A stretch of DNA of 64,000 nt from contig NZ_BNEL01000003.1 of the NCBI RefSeq assembly GCF_018327685.1, forward strand, positions 2,294,001-2,358,000, written 5' to 3'. Below, in pieces: positions 18,003-26,995 of this stretch. The translations under genes were made by a program, and so were the position numbers. The first letter of the stretch is position 1, and each line of letters opens with the position of its first letter. The stretch comes from Streptomyces sp. TS71-3 (GTDB lineage: Bacteria; Actinomycetota; Actinomycetes; Streptomycetales; Streptomycetaceae). The notes beneath the pieces were generated by a model. The model made no database searches and had not been told where the DNA came from. It saw only the letters and a program-made list of their open reading frames with translations.

Positions 18003-18132
18003 CCCCACCCGGTACCCGACCCGACGCTTCGCCACCCGCGCACCTCCCGAAACATGTCTGACACACCACCGGGCCCGCCCGCGCCGAAAACGACTTGGTC
18101 GAACGGGGCCCCGACGGCGAGAATGCCACCTC

Positions 18133-19752
18133 ATGGGACATCTGGAGGCCGGACACCTGGAATACCACCTCCCGGACGGGAGGGTGCTGCTCGGTGATGT
18201 CTCCTTCCGCGTCGGCGAGGGCTCCGTGGTGGCACTCGTCGGGCCGAACGGCGCGGGCAAGACCACCCTCCTGCGGCTGCTGTCCGGCGAGCTGAAGCCA
18301 CACGGCGGAACCGTCACCTCCAGCGGCGGGCTCGGCGTGATGCGCCAGTTCGTGGGCTCCGTGCGGGACACCAGCACCGTCCGCGACCTGCTGGTGTCCG
18401 TCGCGCCGCCGCGCATCCGCACGGCGGCCGCCGCCGTCGACGCCGCCGAGCACGCCGTCATGACCGTTGACGACGAGGCCGCCCAGATGGCCTACGCCCA
18501 GGCGCTCTCCGACTGGGCGGAGGCCCAGGGCTACGAGTCGGAGACCCTCTGGGACATCTGCACCACGGCCGCCCTCGGCGTCCCCTACGAGAAGGCCCAG
18601 TGGCGCGAGGTGCGCACCCTCAGCGGCGGCGAGCAGAAACGCCTCGTCCTGGAGGCCCTGCTGCGCGGCCCCGACGAGGTCCTGCTCCTCGACGAGCCGG
18701 ACAACTACCTCGACGTACCCGGCAAGCGCTGGCTGGAGGAGCAGCTCGCCCAGACCCGCAAGACCGTGCTGTTCGTCTCGCACGACCGGGAACTGCTGGC
18801 CCGCGCCGCCCAGCGGATCGTCAGCGTCGAGCCGGGAGCGGGGGGCGCCGAGGCGTGGGTGCACGGCGGCGGGTTCGCGACGTACCACGAGGCGCGCCGG
18901 GAGCGGTTCGCCCGCTTCGAGGAGCTGCGCCGCCGCTGGGACGAGCGGCACGCCCAGCTCAGGAAGCTGGTGCTGACGCTCCGCCAGGCCGCCGAGAACA
19001 GCCCTGACATGGCCTCCCGCTACCACGCCGCCCAGACCCGGCTGCGCAAGTTCGAGGAAGCGGGACCCCCGCCCGAGCCGCCGCGCGAGCAGGACATCCG
19101 GATGCGGCTCAAGGGCGGCCGCACCGGCGTGCGGGCGGTCATCTGCGAGGGCCTGGAGCTGACCGGGCTGATGCAGCCGTTCGACCTGGAGGTCTACTAC
19201 GGCGAACGGGTCGCCGTGCTCGGATCCAACGGTTCGGGGAAGTCGCACTTCCTGCGGCTGCTCGCCGGGGACGGCGTGGCGCACACCGGAGCCTGGCGGC
19301 TGGGTGCCCGCGTGGTGCCCGGCCACTTCGCCCAGACCCACGCCCACCCGGAGCTGGACGGCCGAACCCTCCTCGACATCCTCTGGCGGGAGCACGCCAA
19401 GGACCGCGGGGCGGCCATGTCCCGGCTGCGCCGCTACGAGCTCACCGGCCAGGCGGAACAGCCGTTCGACCGGCTCTCCGGCGGGCAGCAGGCCCGCTTC
19501 CAGATCCTGCTGCTTGAGCTGGCCGGAGCGACCGCCCTGCTGCTGGACGAACCCACCGACAACCTCGACCTGGAATCCGCCGAGGCGCTCCAGGAGGGCC
19601 TGGAGGCCTTCGACGGCACGGTCGTCGCGGTCACCCACGACCGCTGGTTCGCCCGCTCCTTCGACCGCTTCCTGGTCTTCGGCAGCGACGGCCGCCTCCG
19701 GGAGACCCCGGAACCGGTCTGGGACGAGCGGCGGGTGGACCGGGCCCGGTAG
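18133..19752 (+). CDS. ABC-F family ATPase
   Basis: The 539-residue protein has two ATPase cassettes and no membrane segment, the ABC-F layout. Cassette 1 has Walker A GPNGAGKTT near residue 38, signature LSGGEQ near 167 and Walker B LLLDEPDNYLD near 185. The linker contains a charged helical stretch (YHEARRERFARFEELRRRW). Cassette 2 has Walker A GSNGSGKSH near 363, signature LSGGQQ and Walker B LLLDEPTDNLD. ABC-F proteins act on the ribosomal E site in translation or protect against ribosome-targeting antibiotics; which of these applies is not evident. The ribosome-binding site is weak. Confidence 0.9.
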   Translation: MGHLEAGHLEYHLPDGRVLLGDVSFRVGEGSVVALVGPNGAGKTTLLRLLSGELKPHGGTVTSSGGLGVMRQFVGSVRDTSTVRDLLVSVAPPRIRTAAAAVDAAEHAVMTVDDEAAQMAYAQALSDWAEAQGYESETLWDICTTAALGVPYEKAQWREVRTLSGGEQKRLVLEALLRGPDEVLLLDEPDNYLDVPGKRWLEEQLAQTRKTVLFVSHDRELLARAAQRIVSVEPGAGGAEAWVHGGGFATYHEARRERFARFEELRRRWDERHAQLRKLVLTLRQAAENSPDMASRYHAAQTRLRKFEEAGPPPEPPREQDIRMRLKGGRTGVRAVICEGLELTGLMQPFDLEVYYGERVAVLGSNGSGKSHFLRLLAGDGVAHTGAWRLGARVVPGHFAQTHAHPELDGRTLLDILWREHAKDRGAAMSRLRRYELTGQAEQPFDRLSGGQQARFQILLLELAGATALLLDEPTDNLDLESAEALQEGLEAFDGTVVAVTHDRWFARSFDRFLVFGSDGRLRETPEPVWDERRVDRAR

Positions 19753-19844
19753 AGCTGGGGCCCGTTGGGGGCTGGCTCATCTGGACCGCGCCCAAACGGC
19801 ACGCCGGGGGCGCGCCCCGAGCGCGCCGCTCGCGCGGGCGGCGC

Positions 19845-20963
19845 TCAGGCGGCCGGCTCCCGCCACCGCAGCACAGCCCCGAGGCCGCCCACCGGACTGT
19901 CGTCCGGGCCTGCCGAGGCGACCGACAGGGCGGACGCGCCCGTGACGGCGGCGGACCTGAGCAGCGCGTCGTCGGCACGCGCGGGCCAGGGTTCCGGCTC
20001 GCCCAAGGGCTTGCTCTCCGTACGGCGCACCGCCACCTGGTCCGGGTCCTCGCCCACCCAGACCCGCCGGTGCGCGTCGGGCGCTCCGGGCCGCACCAGC
20101 AGCTCCGCGATGCGGTGCTCCCTGGCCACCTCCACCAGCGCGGGCACGCCCTCCACCGCGCCCAGCCGGCCCCGCTCGTCGGGGGCGCGGGCGGCGTGGA
20201 AGCGCTCCATGTCCCGGGCCGCGCGGTCCCGGACGTGGTCGATGCGCAGCCGCTCCAGCTCCTCGTGCAGCAGCCGGCTCCCGGCGCCGTGCGCGGCCTC
20301 CACCGCGATCTCACGCACCGGGAGGGGCAGCTTGTCGTGCACGGACCGCCGTTCCCGGTCGTCGCCGACGAGGACGACCAGGTCCGCGCGGACCTCCTCC
20401 TGCTGGGCCGCGAGCGCCTGCGCGGTCTGCTCGGCGTTGTGCTCCCAGGTGTCCTCCACCCGGAACTGGAAGTGCCGCTCCGACCAGTCGGCGCTGCGCG
20501 TGAGGTGGATCGGCCACTGCCGGCCCGCCACCTCGCCGGCCTGCTCGCTGCCGCGCGCTCCGCGCAGCTCGAACTCGGCGCCGCGCCGGTCCACGTACGC
20601 CACCAGGCACAGCGGGTCCTCGCCCGCCAGGTCCAGCAGCGGGGCGGTGTGCGGCAGGCTCGCCCAGGTCGCCGTGGTGGCGCCGGGCGCCGCGGCCAGC
20701 GGCGGGTCGAGCACCACCTCCCCGCCGGTGGCGAACACCGCCCGGCCCAGCGGCTCGGCCGAGTGCCGCAGCTCCTCCAGCGCGCCGCGCACCGCCCGCG
20801 CGGTGCGCTCGTCCGTGCCCTGCTCCGCCAGCTGCCTCTCGACGCCCTGGGCGATCAGCACCCGCTCCTCGGCCGTGGACTCGGTGTGGTGCGAGGTGTC
20901 CGCGTAGACCGAGGCCCAGGGCCCGGGACGTTCGTACAGCGGCTGGAGAAAGGCGAGGTCCAT
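19845..20963 (-). CDS. baeRF2-type (Vms1/release-factor-like) protein
   Basis: AGGAGG six bases upstream of ATG sets the start. The 372-residue protein begins MDLAFLQPLYERPGPWASVYAD and has an eRF1-like central domain (DLVVLVGDDRERRSVHDKLP), the pattern of the bacterial archaeo-eukaryotic release-factor family, related to Rv2629 of M. tuberculosis. Related eukaryotic proteins cut peptidyl-tRNA on stalled ribosomes; the bacterial role is unproven. The ABC-F gene, also a ribosome-associated type, converges on it. It shares a divergent promoter region with the small DUF6158-like gene. Confidence 0.82.
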   Translation of the reverse strand: MDLAFLQPLYERPGPWASVYADTSHHTESTAEERVLIAQGVERQLAEQGTDERTARAVRGALEELRHSAEPLGRAVFATGGEVVLDPPLAAAPGATTATWASLPHTAPLLDLAGEDPLCLVAYVDRRGAEFELRGARGSEQAGEVAGRQWPIHLTRSADWSERHFQFRVEDTWEHNAEQTAQALAAQQEEVRADLVVLVGDDRERRSVHDKLPLPVREIAVEAAHGAGSRLLHEELERLRIDHVRDRAARDMERFHAARAPDERGRLGAVEGVPALVEVAREHRIAELLVRPGAPDAHRRVWVGEDPDQVAVRRTESKPLGEPEPWPARADDALLRSAAVTGASALSVASAGPDDSPVGGLGAVLRWREPAA

Positions 20964-21105
20964 GACTGCCTCCTGGCGCCTGTTCGTATGTGGTCCTGTG
21001 CCGTCGCGCGGGTACCCGAACACCGCACCGCGACACGGCGAGGGAACCGTGCCGATCACCACATGACGACCACGACCGAGCGACCACCGCACCAGGGGGT
21101 GCCAC

Positions 21106-21363
21106 ATGACAGGAGTCGACCCGGGGCGCCTGGACGACCAGCAGCTCATGAAGGAGCTGGAGGCGATCCACCGCACCCGTCACGACACGCTGCTGTACGG
21201 CTCGAACGACGCGCTGCGCGTCCACAACGAACGCATGGCCCAGTTGGAGGGCGAGTACCTGCGCCGCCACCCGCGCCGCCAGATCGCCCACGGCCGCACC
21301 CGCGCCGGCGCCCGCGAACGCGAGGCCGCCGTGGAGCGCCCCGGATCCGCCGGCGTCTGGTGA
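21106..21363 (+). CDS. Small DUF6158-like protein
   Basis: The 85-residue basic protein starts MTGVDPGRLDDQQLMKELEAI behind AGGGGG. It is mainly helical and charged (MKELEAIHRTRHDTLLYGSND, then MAQLEGEYLRRHP) without membrane segments or cysteines. I recognise the opening as a small Streptomyces family, DUF6158, whose function is unknown. The divergent baeRF gene and downstream PfpI/CBS genes suggest a stress-related neighbourhood. Confidence 0.7.
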   Translation: MTGVDPGRLDDQQLMKELEAIHRTRHDTLLYGSNDALRVHNERMAQLEGEYLRRHPRRQIAHGRTRAGAREREAAVERPGSAGVW

Positions 21364-21402
21364 CCGCCTCTGCCCGACGGCGGCACGGCCCGCGGATCCG
21401 CC

Positions 21403-21464
21403 GCGTCCGGTGAAGGGCAAGCCGCGATGAACGGCGTCCGGTGAGGGACAAGCCGCTATGAACG
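21403..21464. repeat. 31-bp direct repeat, two copies
   Basis: Two adjacent 31-base units, 21403-21433 and 21434-21464, differ at 3 positions; each contains GTCCGGTGA and ATGAACG. The second copy supplies the ATG of an 18-codon frame, which is probably chance. The rest of the 21364-21641 gap shows no gene. Confidence 0.75.
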
Positions 21465-21641
21465 GCGAACTGCGCATCAACGAGGAGCCGCGCAAGAGCC
21501 GCGTTGAACGATGAGCGGGTGGGGCGGCCGCGCGGCGTGATCCGCGCGACCGCACCCACCCGCCGTAACGGGCCGTCCGGCCCGGTCATGTGACCGGTGC
21601 CGGCGGCCCGCACGCTCGGTTGCCCGCGATCGGCGGACGGC

Positions 21642-22184
21642 TCACACCATCGCCCGGCCGAACTCCCTCAGGAACGCCTCGCAGAACGCCGGCAGGTCGG
21701 CCGGCTTCCGGCTGGTGATCAGCACGTTGTTGCCCTGCTCGCAGATGTGCACCTCTTCGTCGACCCAGGTGCCGCCGGCGTTCTTGATGTCGGTGCGCAG
21801 GCTCGGCCACGACGTGAGCGTCCGCCCACGCACGGCGTCCGCCTCCACCAGCGTCCAGGGCCCGTGGCAGATCGAGGCGACCGGGCGCCCCTGGGAGAAG
21901 AAGTCGCTCACGAAGGAGACCGCCTGCCGGTCCATCCGCAGGAAGTCCGGGTTGGCCACGCCGCCCGGCAGCACCAGGCCGCCGAAGGAGCCGGCCGACA
22001 CATCGGAGACGATCTCGTCCACGGGGAACGTGTCGCCCTTGTCCAGACCCTGGAACGCCTGCACGCGTCCGGGCTTCGTCGAGATCAGCACGGGCTCGTC
22101 ACCGGCGTCCTGCACGGCCTGCCACGGTTCGGTGAGCTCGACCTGCTCGACGCCTGCGGGAGCCATCAGAAATGCAATACGCAT
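21642..22184 (-). CDS. DJ-1/PfpI family type 1 glutamine amidotransferase-like protein
   Basis: The 180-residue protein has MRIAFLMAPAGVEQVELTEPW, GLVLPGGVANPDFLR with the fold's acidic partner region, and the nucleophile elbow ASICHGPWTLVEA with Cys near residue 104. This is the PfpI/YhbO branch of the DJ-1 superfamily, linked to stress resistance and reported deglycase or general protease activity. The start is preceded by AAAGGCGAGA. It is followed downstream by convergent genes and lies near CBS and DUF2795 genes with the same orientation. Confidence 0.9.
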   Translation of the reverse strand: MRIAFLMAPAGVEQVELTEPWQAVQDAGDEPVLISTKPGRVQAFQGLDKGDTFPVDEIVSDVSAGSFGGLVLPGGVANPDFLRMDRQAVSFVSDFFSQGRPVASICHGPWTLVEADAVRGRTLTSWPSLRTDIKNAGGTWVDEEVHICEQGNNVLITSRKPADLPAFCEAFLREFGRAMV

Positions 22185-22388
22185 CGGTAGTCTCGCCTTT
22201 CCTCGATCGGAACTGTTCGTTTGGCCCACCCGCCCACCGCGGCCCCGGCGGCTCCGCGGCCGCACTCGCCCCGCCCGGCGACATCCGCTGCCCGGGCGGC
22301 CGGCGCCCACCGCGGGTCACCGGATCCGAGCGCCGTAAACCGGCGGCACGCGCCGGAGCCCGCGAGGGTCACCGGGCGCCTGTGCCGT

Positions 22389-22871
22389 TCACCGGTCGAG
22401 AGCCGGACCCGCGAGATCGGGTCCGCCCCTGGGCCTGCCGACGTCCGTGCGCCAGCCGTGCCCGTCGGCGCGCCTGATCTCCGCCAGGGTCGACTCGGGC
22501 TCGTCGACCACGGCCAGATCGCCCATGCTGACGACGCCGACCACACGGCCGTCGTGCACGACCGGCAGCCGCCTGACCGCGTGCTCGCGCATCAGCCCGG
22601 CGGCCACCAGGACCGAGTCGTCGGGGCCGACCACCACGGGGTTGGGCGTGCACACGGCCCGTGCGCTCACCGTCAGCGGGTCCGCGCCTTCCGCGACCGC
22701 GCGCAGGGTGATGTCACGGTCCGTGAGCACGCCCAGCACGCGCTGCCCTGAGGCCACCAGCACGTCGCCGATGCCCTGGGCGCGCATCAGCTGTGCTGCC
22801 TCGACGAGCGAGGCGTCCGGCGGGATCACGACTGCTCCCGGAGTCATGACGTCCCTTACGAAATCAGCCAT
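22389..22871 (-). CDS. CBS-domain pair protein
   Basis: The 160-residue protein is a tandem CBS pair: VRDVMTPGAVVIPPDASLVEAAQLM with GVLTDRDITLRAV, then CTPNPVVVGPDDSVLVAAGLM with VVGVVSMGDLAV. The two repeats fold as a Bateman module that usually binds adenine nucleotides. There is no attached enzyme or channel domain, so it is a stand-alone sensor. It ends in a low-complexity Arg/Gly tail. The DUF2795 gene lies about 80 bases upstream in the same direction. Confidence 0.9.
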   Translation of the reverse strand: MADFVRDVMTPGAVVIPPDASLVEAAQLMRAQGIGDVLVASGQRVLGVLTDRDITLRAVAEGADPLTVSARAVCTPNPVVVGPDDSVLVAAGLMREHAVRRLPVVHDGRVVGVVSMGDLAVVDEPESTLAEIRRADGHGWRTDVGRPRGGPDLAGPALDR

Positions 22872-22954
22872 GCCAGCGGCCTTTCTGCTTCCTCGGCTGC
22901 TTCAGGTGCGTCTCGCCCCACCAACCCTGGCCGCAGTACCCGCAGAATGCCTGC

Positions 22955-23341
22955 CTATGCCTCCGAACGGCCCCGGACCAGCGCTTCGGCGACCTGGTGG
23001 GAGTTGGCGTACTTGACCTGGCCCGGGAGGTCCCTGAGCGCGTCCACCAGCGCGTCCGGGGCGTGCCTGTCGCGCAGGGCGGCCCGCAGCCGGCCCGCCT
23101 TGGCCGGGAACACCGAACGGCCCAGGTTCCGCGCCAGCTCGTAGTGGAGCGCGTCCACCGCCGTGGGTGAGCGCTGCGGGGTCACGGGTCCGGTCGCGAC
23201 CTCCGGGTCGTCCTCGGCCACCGGCTCCGGGTCGTTCCACTCCTCCGTCCGGGTCGGGTGCCCGGACATCAGCAGTCCGCGGAGCTCGGCCTTCATCTCA
23301 TCGTCGCGGTGGACGCTGAGCCGGTCACTGCCTCGTTGCAT
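22955..23341 (-). CDS. DUF2795 domain protein
   Basis: GGAGG five bases before the ATG at 23341 supports this 128-residue reading over one starting four codons earlier. The first half is charged and probably disordered. The second half (RSVFPAKAGRLRAALRDRHAPD, then ALRDLPGQVKYANSHQVAEAL) matches the DUF2795 pattern, a small helical domain common in actinobacteria. Function is unknown; some members accompany stress or DNA-associated genes. No metal or catalytic residues stand out. Confidence 0.78.
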   Translation of the reverse strand: MQRGSDRLSVHRDDEMKAELRGLLMSGHPTRTEEWNDPEPVAEDDPEVATGPVTPQRSPTAVDALHYELARNLGRSVFPAKAGRLRAALRDRHAPDALVDALRDLPGQVKYANSHQVAEALVRGRSEA

Positions 23342-23515
23342 GTCTGCCTCCATCGGGGCGGAAACGGACCACCGTCGCGTACCCGGTAGGGCCCGGCGCG
23401 ACACGGGCGGGTGCCCACGACTTGCGGTCTGGCTGATTTCAGCGGTTTATCCGATGTCATGCGGGACACCCGGTGATCACCCCCTTTGCAGGAGATACCG
23501 CGGAAGGACGGGACC

Positions 23516-23704
23516 ATGGCGTTTTTCGCCGTGTTCGTGCCGGTGGTCATGCTGGGTGTGATGGTGGCGCTCGGGCGCTACGAGGAGCTGATGCTGCCCA
23601 CGGTGCGCAACGACGCCGCACCCCGGAGGCGCTCTCCCGCGCCGGCACGCGAACCACACTCGCGAGTGACGCCGGGGACGGGTGACGGCGGCCGTGGGGC
23701 CTGA
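23516..23704 (+). CDS. Small membrane protein upstream of the sigma factor
   Basis: The 62-residue frame MAFFAVFVPVVMLGVMVALGR has one hydrophobic helix at residues 2-18 followed by a charged, Arg/Pro-rich tail. GGAAGGAC lies six bases before the ATG. Codon composition fits a real coding region. Such small membrane proteins often sit near stress sigma factors in Streptomyces, but no function is known. The sigma factor start is 179 bases downstream. Confidence 0.55.
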   Translation: MAFFAVFVPVVMLGVMVALGRYEELMLPTVRNDAAPRRRSPAPAREPHSRVTPGTGDGGRGA

Positions 23705-23883
23705 GAACGCGTAAGCCGCATGGGGGATGTTTCGGGGCGGTCGCGCCAGGGCACCAGCACACAAGTGCTTCGGACAGGAGGCACGTCCGTGGGAGCGGCG
23801 ATCCGCACCCCGGGTGTGTCCCTGGCGGCAGACGCACTCCCACGAAGACCGTTTCCGTCTTCTGAGGGGAGTGGCCACGCGCT

Positions 23884-24693
23884 ATGCGAACCAACACCCG
23901 AGCGAAGCACCACCCGCACGACGATGCCCCTGACACCTCCGATGCCTTCCGACGCCTCACCAAGCTTCCCGAAGGCACCGAGCGCGACGAACTGCGCGAC
24001 GAGGTCGTGGAGGCCTGGCTTCCCATGGCGGACCGGCTCGCCGGCCGCTTCCGCGGCCGCGGCGAGTCCTACGAGGACCTCCGCCAGGTGGCCGCCCTCG
24101 GCCTGGTGAAGGCCGTGGACCGCTACGACCCGGCACGCGGCTGCGCCTTCGAGAGCTACGCGGTGCCGACGATCACCGGGGAGATCAAGCGGCACTTCAG
24201 GGACCACATGTGGACCCTGCACGTGCCGCGCCGCGTCCAGGACCTGCGCAACCGCGTCCGCTTCGCCTGCCAGGACCTGACCCAGTCCGTCTCCGGACGG
24301 CTGCCGAGCGTGCCCGAGATCGCCGAGCGCGCCGGGATGAGCGAGGAGGACGCCAGGATCGGCCTGGAGGCGCTGGACAGCTTCACCGCGCTCTCACTGG
24401 ACGCCGAGCTGCCGGGCAGCGAGGACGGTTACGCGCTGCGTGACGCCCTCGGCTCGCTCGACCCTGCGCTGGACGTCGTCGTCGACCGGGAGGCCGTCAA
24501 GCCGCGGCTGCGGGCATTGCCGGAGCGCGAGCGCGCCATTCTCTACATGCGGTTCTTCGGCGACATGACGCAGAGCAGGATCGCCGAGCAGCTCGGCATC
24601 TCGCAGATGCACGTCTCGCGGTTGATCAGCAGGAGCTGCGGCCGGCTGCGGGAGGACATCCTGCACGACCGGGCGATGCCGCAGGCCGCGTGA
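23884..24693 (+). CDS. SigB/SigF/SigG family RNA polymerase sigma factor
   Basis: The 269-residue protein has sigma-70 region 2 (YEDLRQVAALGLVKAVDRYD, ESYAVPTITGEIKRHFRDH near residues 55-115), region 3 (LPSVPEIAERAGMSEEDARIG) and region 4 with a helix-turn-helix (MRFFGDMTQSRIAEQLGISQMHVSRLISR). The GEIKRHFRD stretch and the absence of region 1.1 place it with the group 3 sigma factors for stress and sporulation. These are usually held by an anti-sigma/anti-anti-sigma pair, which is not adjacent here. A strong stem-loop follows the stop codon. Confidence 0.93.
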   Translation: MRTNTRAKHHPHDDAPDTSDAFRRLTKLPEGTERDELRDEVVEAWLPMADRLAGRFRGRGESYEDLRQVAALGLVKAVDRYDPARGCAFESYAVPTITGEIKRHFRDHMWTLHVPRRVQDLRNRVRFACQDLTQSVSGRLPSVPEIAERAGMSEEDARIGLEALDSFTALSLDAELPGSEDGYALRDALGSLDPALDVVVDREAVKPRLRALPERERAILYMRFFGDMTQSRIAEQLGISQMHVSRLISRSCGRLREDILHDRAMPQAA

Positions 24694-24738
24694 GGGGCGC
24701 ACGGCCCGGCCGCACCGGCCGGGCCGTCGCCGCGCGCC

Positions 24739-24782
24739 GCTCCGTCGCAGGACGCCCCGTGGCGGGCGCCCTGCGACGGAGC
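24739..24782. terminator. Strong bidirectional terminator hairpin
   Basis: GCTCCGTCGCAGG pairs perfectly with CCTGCGACGGAGC, and five more pairs follow one mismatch. It sits between the convergent sigma factor and PAS-GAF genes. There is no U-tract, as is usual in Streptomyces. Confidence 0.75.
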
Positions 24783-24887
24783 GCGGTGGCGGCGCCCGCG
24801 GTGTGGTGCCTCCCGCCGCGCGCCGTGTCCGCCGGGCGCGTCCCGCGGCGGGTGCGCGCGGTGCCTTCGGCTTTGTATCCGGCGGCG

Positions 24888-26060
24888 TCAGGCGCGCTGG
24901 CGCAGTGCCAGCGCGACGTGCCGCGCCATCACGTCGACCGCCTGGGCCTCGGCCATCGAGAAGGCCGCCCGGGGGCCGGTGCGGAACAGCGTGAGCACGC
25001 CGCGGACGGCGCCGTCCCTGGCGTCCGTCAGCGGCACGCACACCAGCGAGCTCACGTTCGCACGCACCAGCACCGGATCGCCCGACGAGTCGCGCCCGAA
25101 CTCCTCGGTGTCCTCCGGCCGCACCTTGACCGCCATGGATCCGCCCCGTGCGGCCTCCACCACCAGGGGGCACCCGGCGGGGTCCTGCTTCGCCAGCGAC
25201 TCGGCGAGCGTGCCGGCGTCCTCGGGCGCCAGCACCGCGACCCGGCGCAGCCGCGCCGCGCCCGAGTCGACCACCACCCAGTCCGTGAACCGGCCGTGCA
25301 GCACCTGCGCGGCTCGGCTCAGAAGCTCGTCGGGGCCCTCGCCCGCCGGTGCGCCGAGCAGGGTCGTGGTCATGCTGTCCAGCAGATCCGTGAGCACGGC
25401 GTGACGGGTCGCCTCCGTGAGGTCGGGCAGCGCCACCGCGTCGGCCGGGGCGGCGGCCCCGCCGTCGGAAGCGGTGTCCACCATCCGCCGGGCCCCCTCG
25501 GCGTCCACGGGCTGGAGCACCACCAGCACCACGATCCGCGGCTCGTTGGTGGGCCGCAGCGCCGTGAGGGTGGCGCGCAGCCGGGCCTCCGGATCGTGCT
25601 GCTGGCGCACCACCAGGCTCCGGTCGCCCTCACCGCGCGCCACCGCGGCCACCTGGGAGCGGAAGGCGGCACGGTCGGCATGGGCCAGGAAGCCCGTGAG
25701 GGGCCGGCCCGTCGCGTAGCCGGCGCGGACACCGGTGAGCACGGTCGCCGCGAAGTTCATCCTGCGGACCACCGCCTCGCGGTCCACCAGCGTCACCGCC
25801 AGCGGGAAGCGCTGGAACAGCGCCCGGAGCAGCTGGTGCTCCGCACGGTCTCCGGGGGGCGCGGACGGCGCCGGCGCGCCGCCGGTCACCAGGCGCTCGT
25901 ACAGTGGCCACAAGTGACCGGCCGCATGGTCGAGCTCGAAGAGCGCTGCATCGAGCACGGCCCGGAGATCCCCTTCGGGAACGCTTCGGGCGGTCTTCAG
26001 CTCGGCGATACGGTGTACGAAGTCGGCGAGCTCTTCGCCGAACTCGTCGGTTTGTGCCAT
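24888..26060 (-). CDS. PAS-GAF sensor protein
   Basis: The 390-residue protein has three parts: a short helical N-terminus (MAQTDEFGEELADFVHRIAEL), a PAS domain at about residues 80-190 (LFQRFPLAVTLVDREAVVRRMN), and a GAF domain at about 240-385 ending FSMAEAQAVDVMARHVALALRQ. Streptomyces proteins of this type often continue into an SpoIIE/PP2C phosphatase or kinase, but none is present here, so this one is only a sensor or is truncated. No membrane segment. It is divergent from the ANTAR gene over 81 bases, suggesting shared control. Confidence 0.82.
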   Translation of the reverse strand: MAQTDEFGEELADFVHRIAELKTARSVPEGDLRAVLDAALFELDHAAGHLWPLYERLVTGGAPAPSAPPGDRAEHQLLRALFQRFPLAVTLVDREAVVRRMNFAATVLTGVRAGYATGRPLTGFLAHADRAAFRSQVAAVARGEGDRSLVVRQQHDPEARLRATLTALRPTNEPRIVVLVVLQPVDAEGARRMVDTASDGGAAAPADAVALPDLTEATRHAVLTDLLDSMTTTLLGAPAGEGPDELLSRAAQVLHGRFTDWVVVDSGAARLRRVAVLAPEDAGTLAESLAKQDPAGCPLVVEAARGGSMAVKVRPEDTEEFGRDSSGDPVLVRANVSSLVCVPLTDARDGAVRGVLTLFRTGPRAAFSMAEAQAVDVMARHVALALRQRA

Positions 26061-26141
26061 AGCTCGAACTTAACTGGTGAATCAGTTTTCCGTGGGGCGC
26101 GAGGGAAGGTAAAAGAGAAGGTAAAGACAGGAGGACGTGCC

Positions 26142-26864
26142 ATGTCGGACGCGGATCGCGTGGGCCCCGAGACTCCGGACTCCGCACTTCCGGGCCGCAG
26201 GCTCTCGGATCTCGCCGAGAAGGCGGTGGACTGCACCGCCGACTGCTGCGGCGCGAGCGCGCTGGTGTCCGATGCGGGCACCGACCGCCCGGCCGCCGTC
26301 ACCCATCCGGACCTGTCGGCCCTGGTCGCGGTGCAGCTCCGCTCGGGCAACGGGCCGATTCCGACGGCGGCCGAGGAGGGCCGGCCGGTGGACGCGGTCG
26401 ACCTGCTCCGCGAGGAGCGCTGGCCGCTGTACCGAGCGGTGGCCCTCGACTCGGGGGTCCGCTCCAGCCTGACGCTTCCGTTCCGCCGCAACGGCCTCAC
26501 CATCACCCTCAGTCTCTACAGCTTCCACGCCGGTGGGCTCGCCGCCGCCGGCCGCGGCACCGCACAGGCGCTCGGCGAGCTCGCCACCGCCGGCCTGGCG
26601 CGGGACCGCGCCTACCAGTCGGCACTCGCCGAACTCGATCACATGGGCGCCGCCCTGCGGTCCAGGCCGCTGGTCGACCAGGCCTGCGGCATCGTCATGT
26701 ACGTCCTGTCGTGCGACGCGGAGGCCGCCTTCGCGGTCCTGCGCCGCATATCCCAGGGTACGAACCGCAAGCTCACCGATGTCGCCCAGCGACTGGTGGA
26801 CACGCGCGGGCACGGTCTGGAGAAGGAACTGGCGTCCCTGGCGCCCGCCCCGGAGGGGGACTGA
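26142..26864 (+). CDS. GAF-ANTAR RNA-binding regulator
   Basis: CAGGAGG before the ATG fixes a 240-residue reading. A GAF-like domain fills about residues 15-155 (LSDLAEKAVDCTADCCGASAL to AQALGELATAGLARDRAYQS). The C-terminus is an ANTAR domain: ALRSRPLVDQACGIVMYVLSCDAEAAFAVLRRISQGTNRKL, a three-helix element that binds paired RNA hairpins and antiterminates transcription. Two Cys in CTADCC might sense redox or metals, which is inference. It stands divergent to the PAS-GAF gene. Confidence 0.88.
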   Translation: MSDADRVGPETPDSALPGRRLSDLAEKAVDCTADCCGASALVSDAGTDRPAAVTHPDLSALVAVQLRSGNGPIPTAAEEGRPVDAVDLLREERWPLYRAVALDSGVRSSLTLPFRRNGLTITLSLYSFHAGGLAAAGRGTAQALGELATAGLARDRAYQSALAELDHMGAALRSRPLVDQACGIVMYVLSCDAEAAFAVLRRISQGTNRKLTDVAQRLVDTRGHGLEKELASLAPAPEGD

Positions 26865-26995
26865 GGCCGGGCGCCCCGATGCGCGGCACGGGTGACCCCA
26901 CCGCGCCCGCCCCGGAGGGCACGGCCGGGTGACGGCCGGCCCGCCGACGCGCGGGACGGTCCGGGCCGGCGGTGCGGCGGGGTCTGGAGGTGCGT

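Noticed and set aside
21458..21514. 18-codon ORF after the DUF6158-like gene
   Set aside because: Start comes from the 31-bp repeat; too short and no conservation visible.
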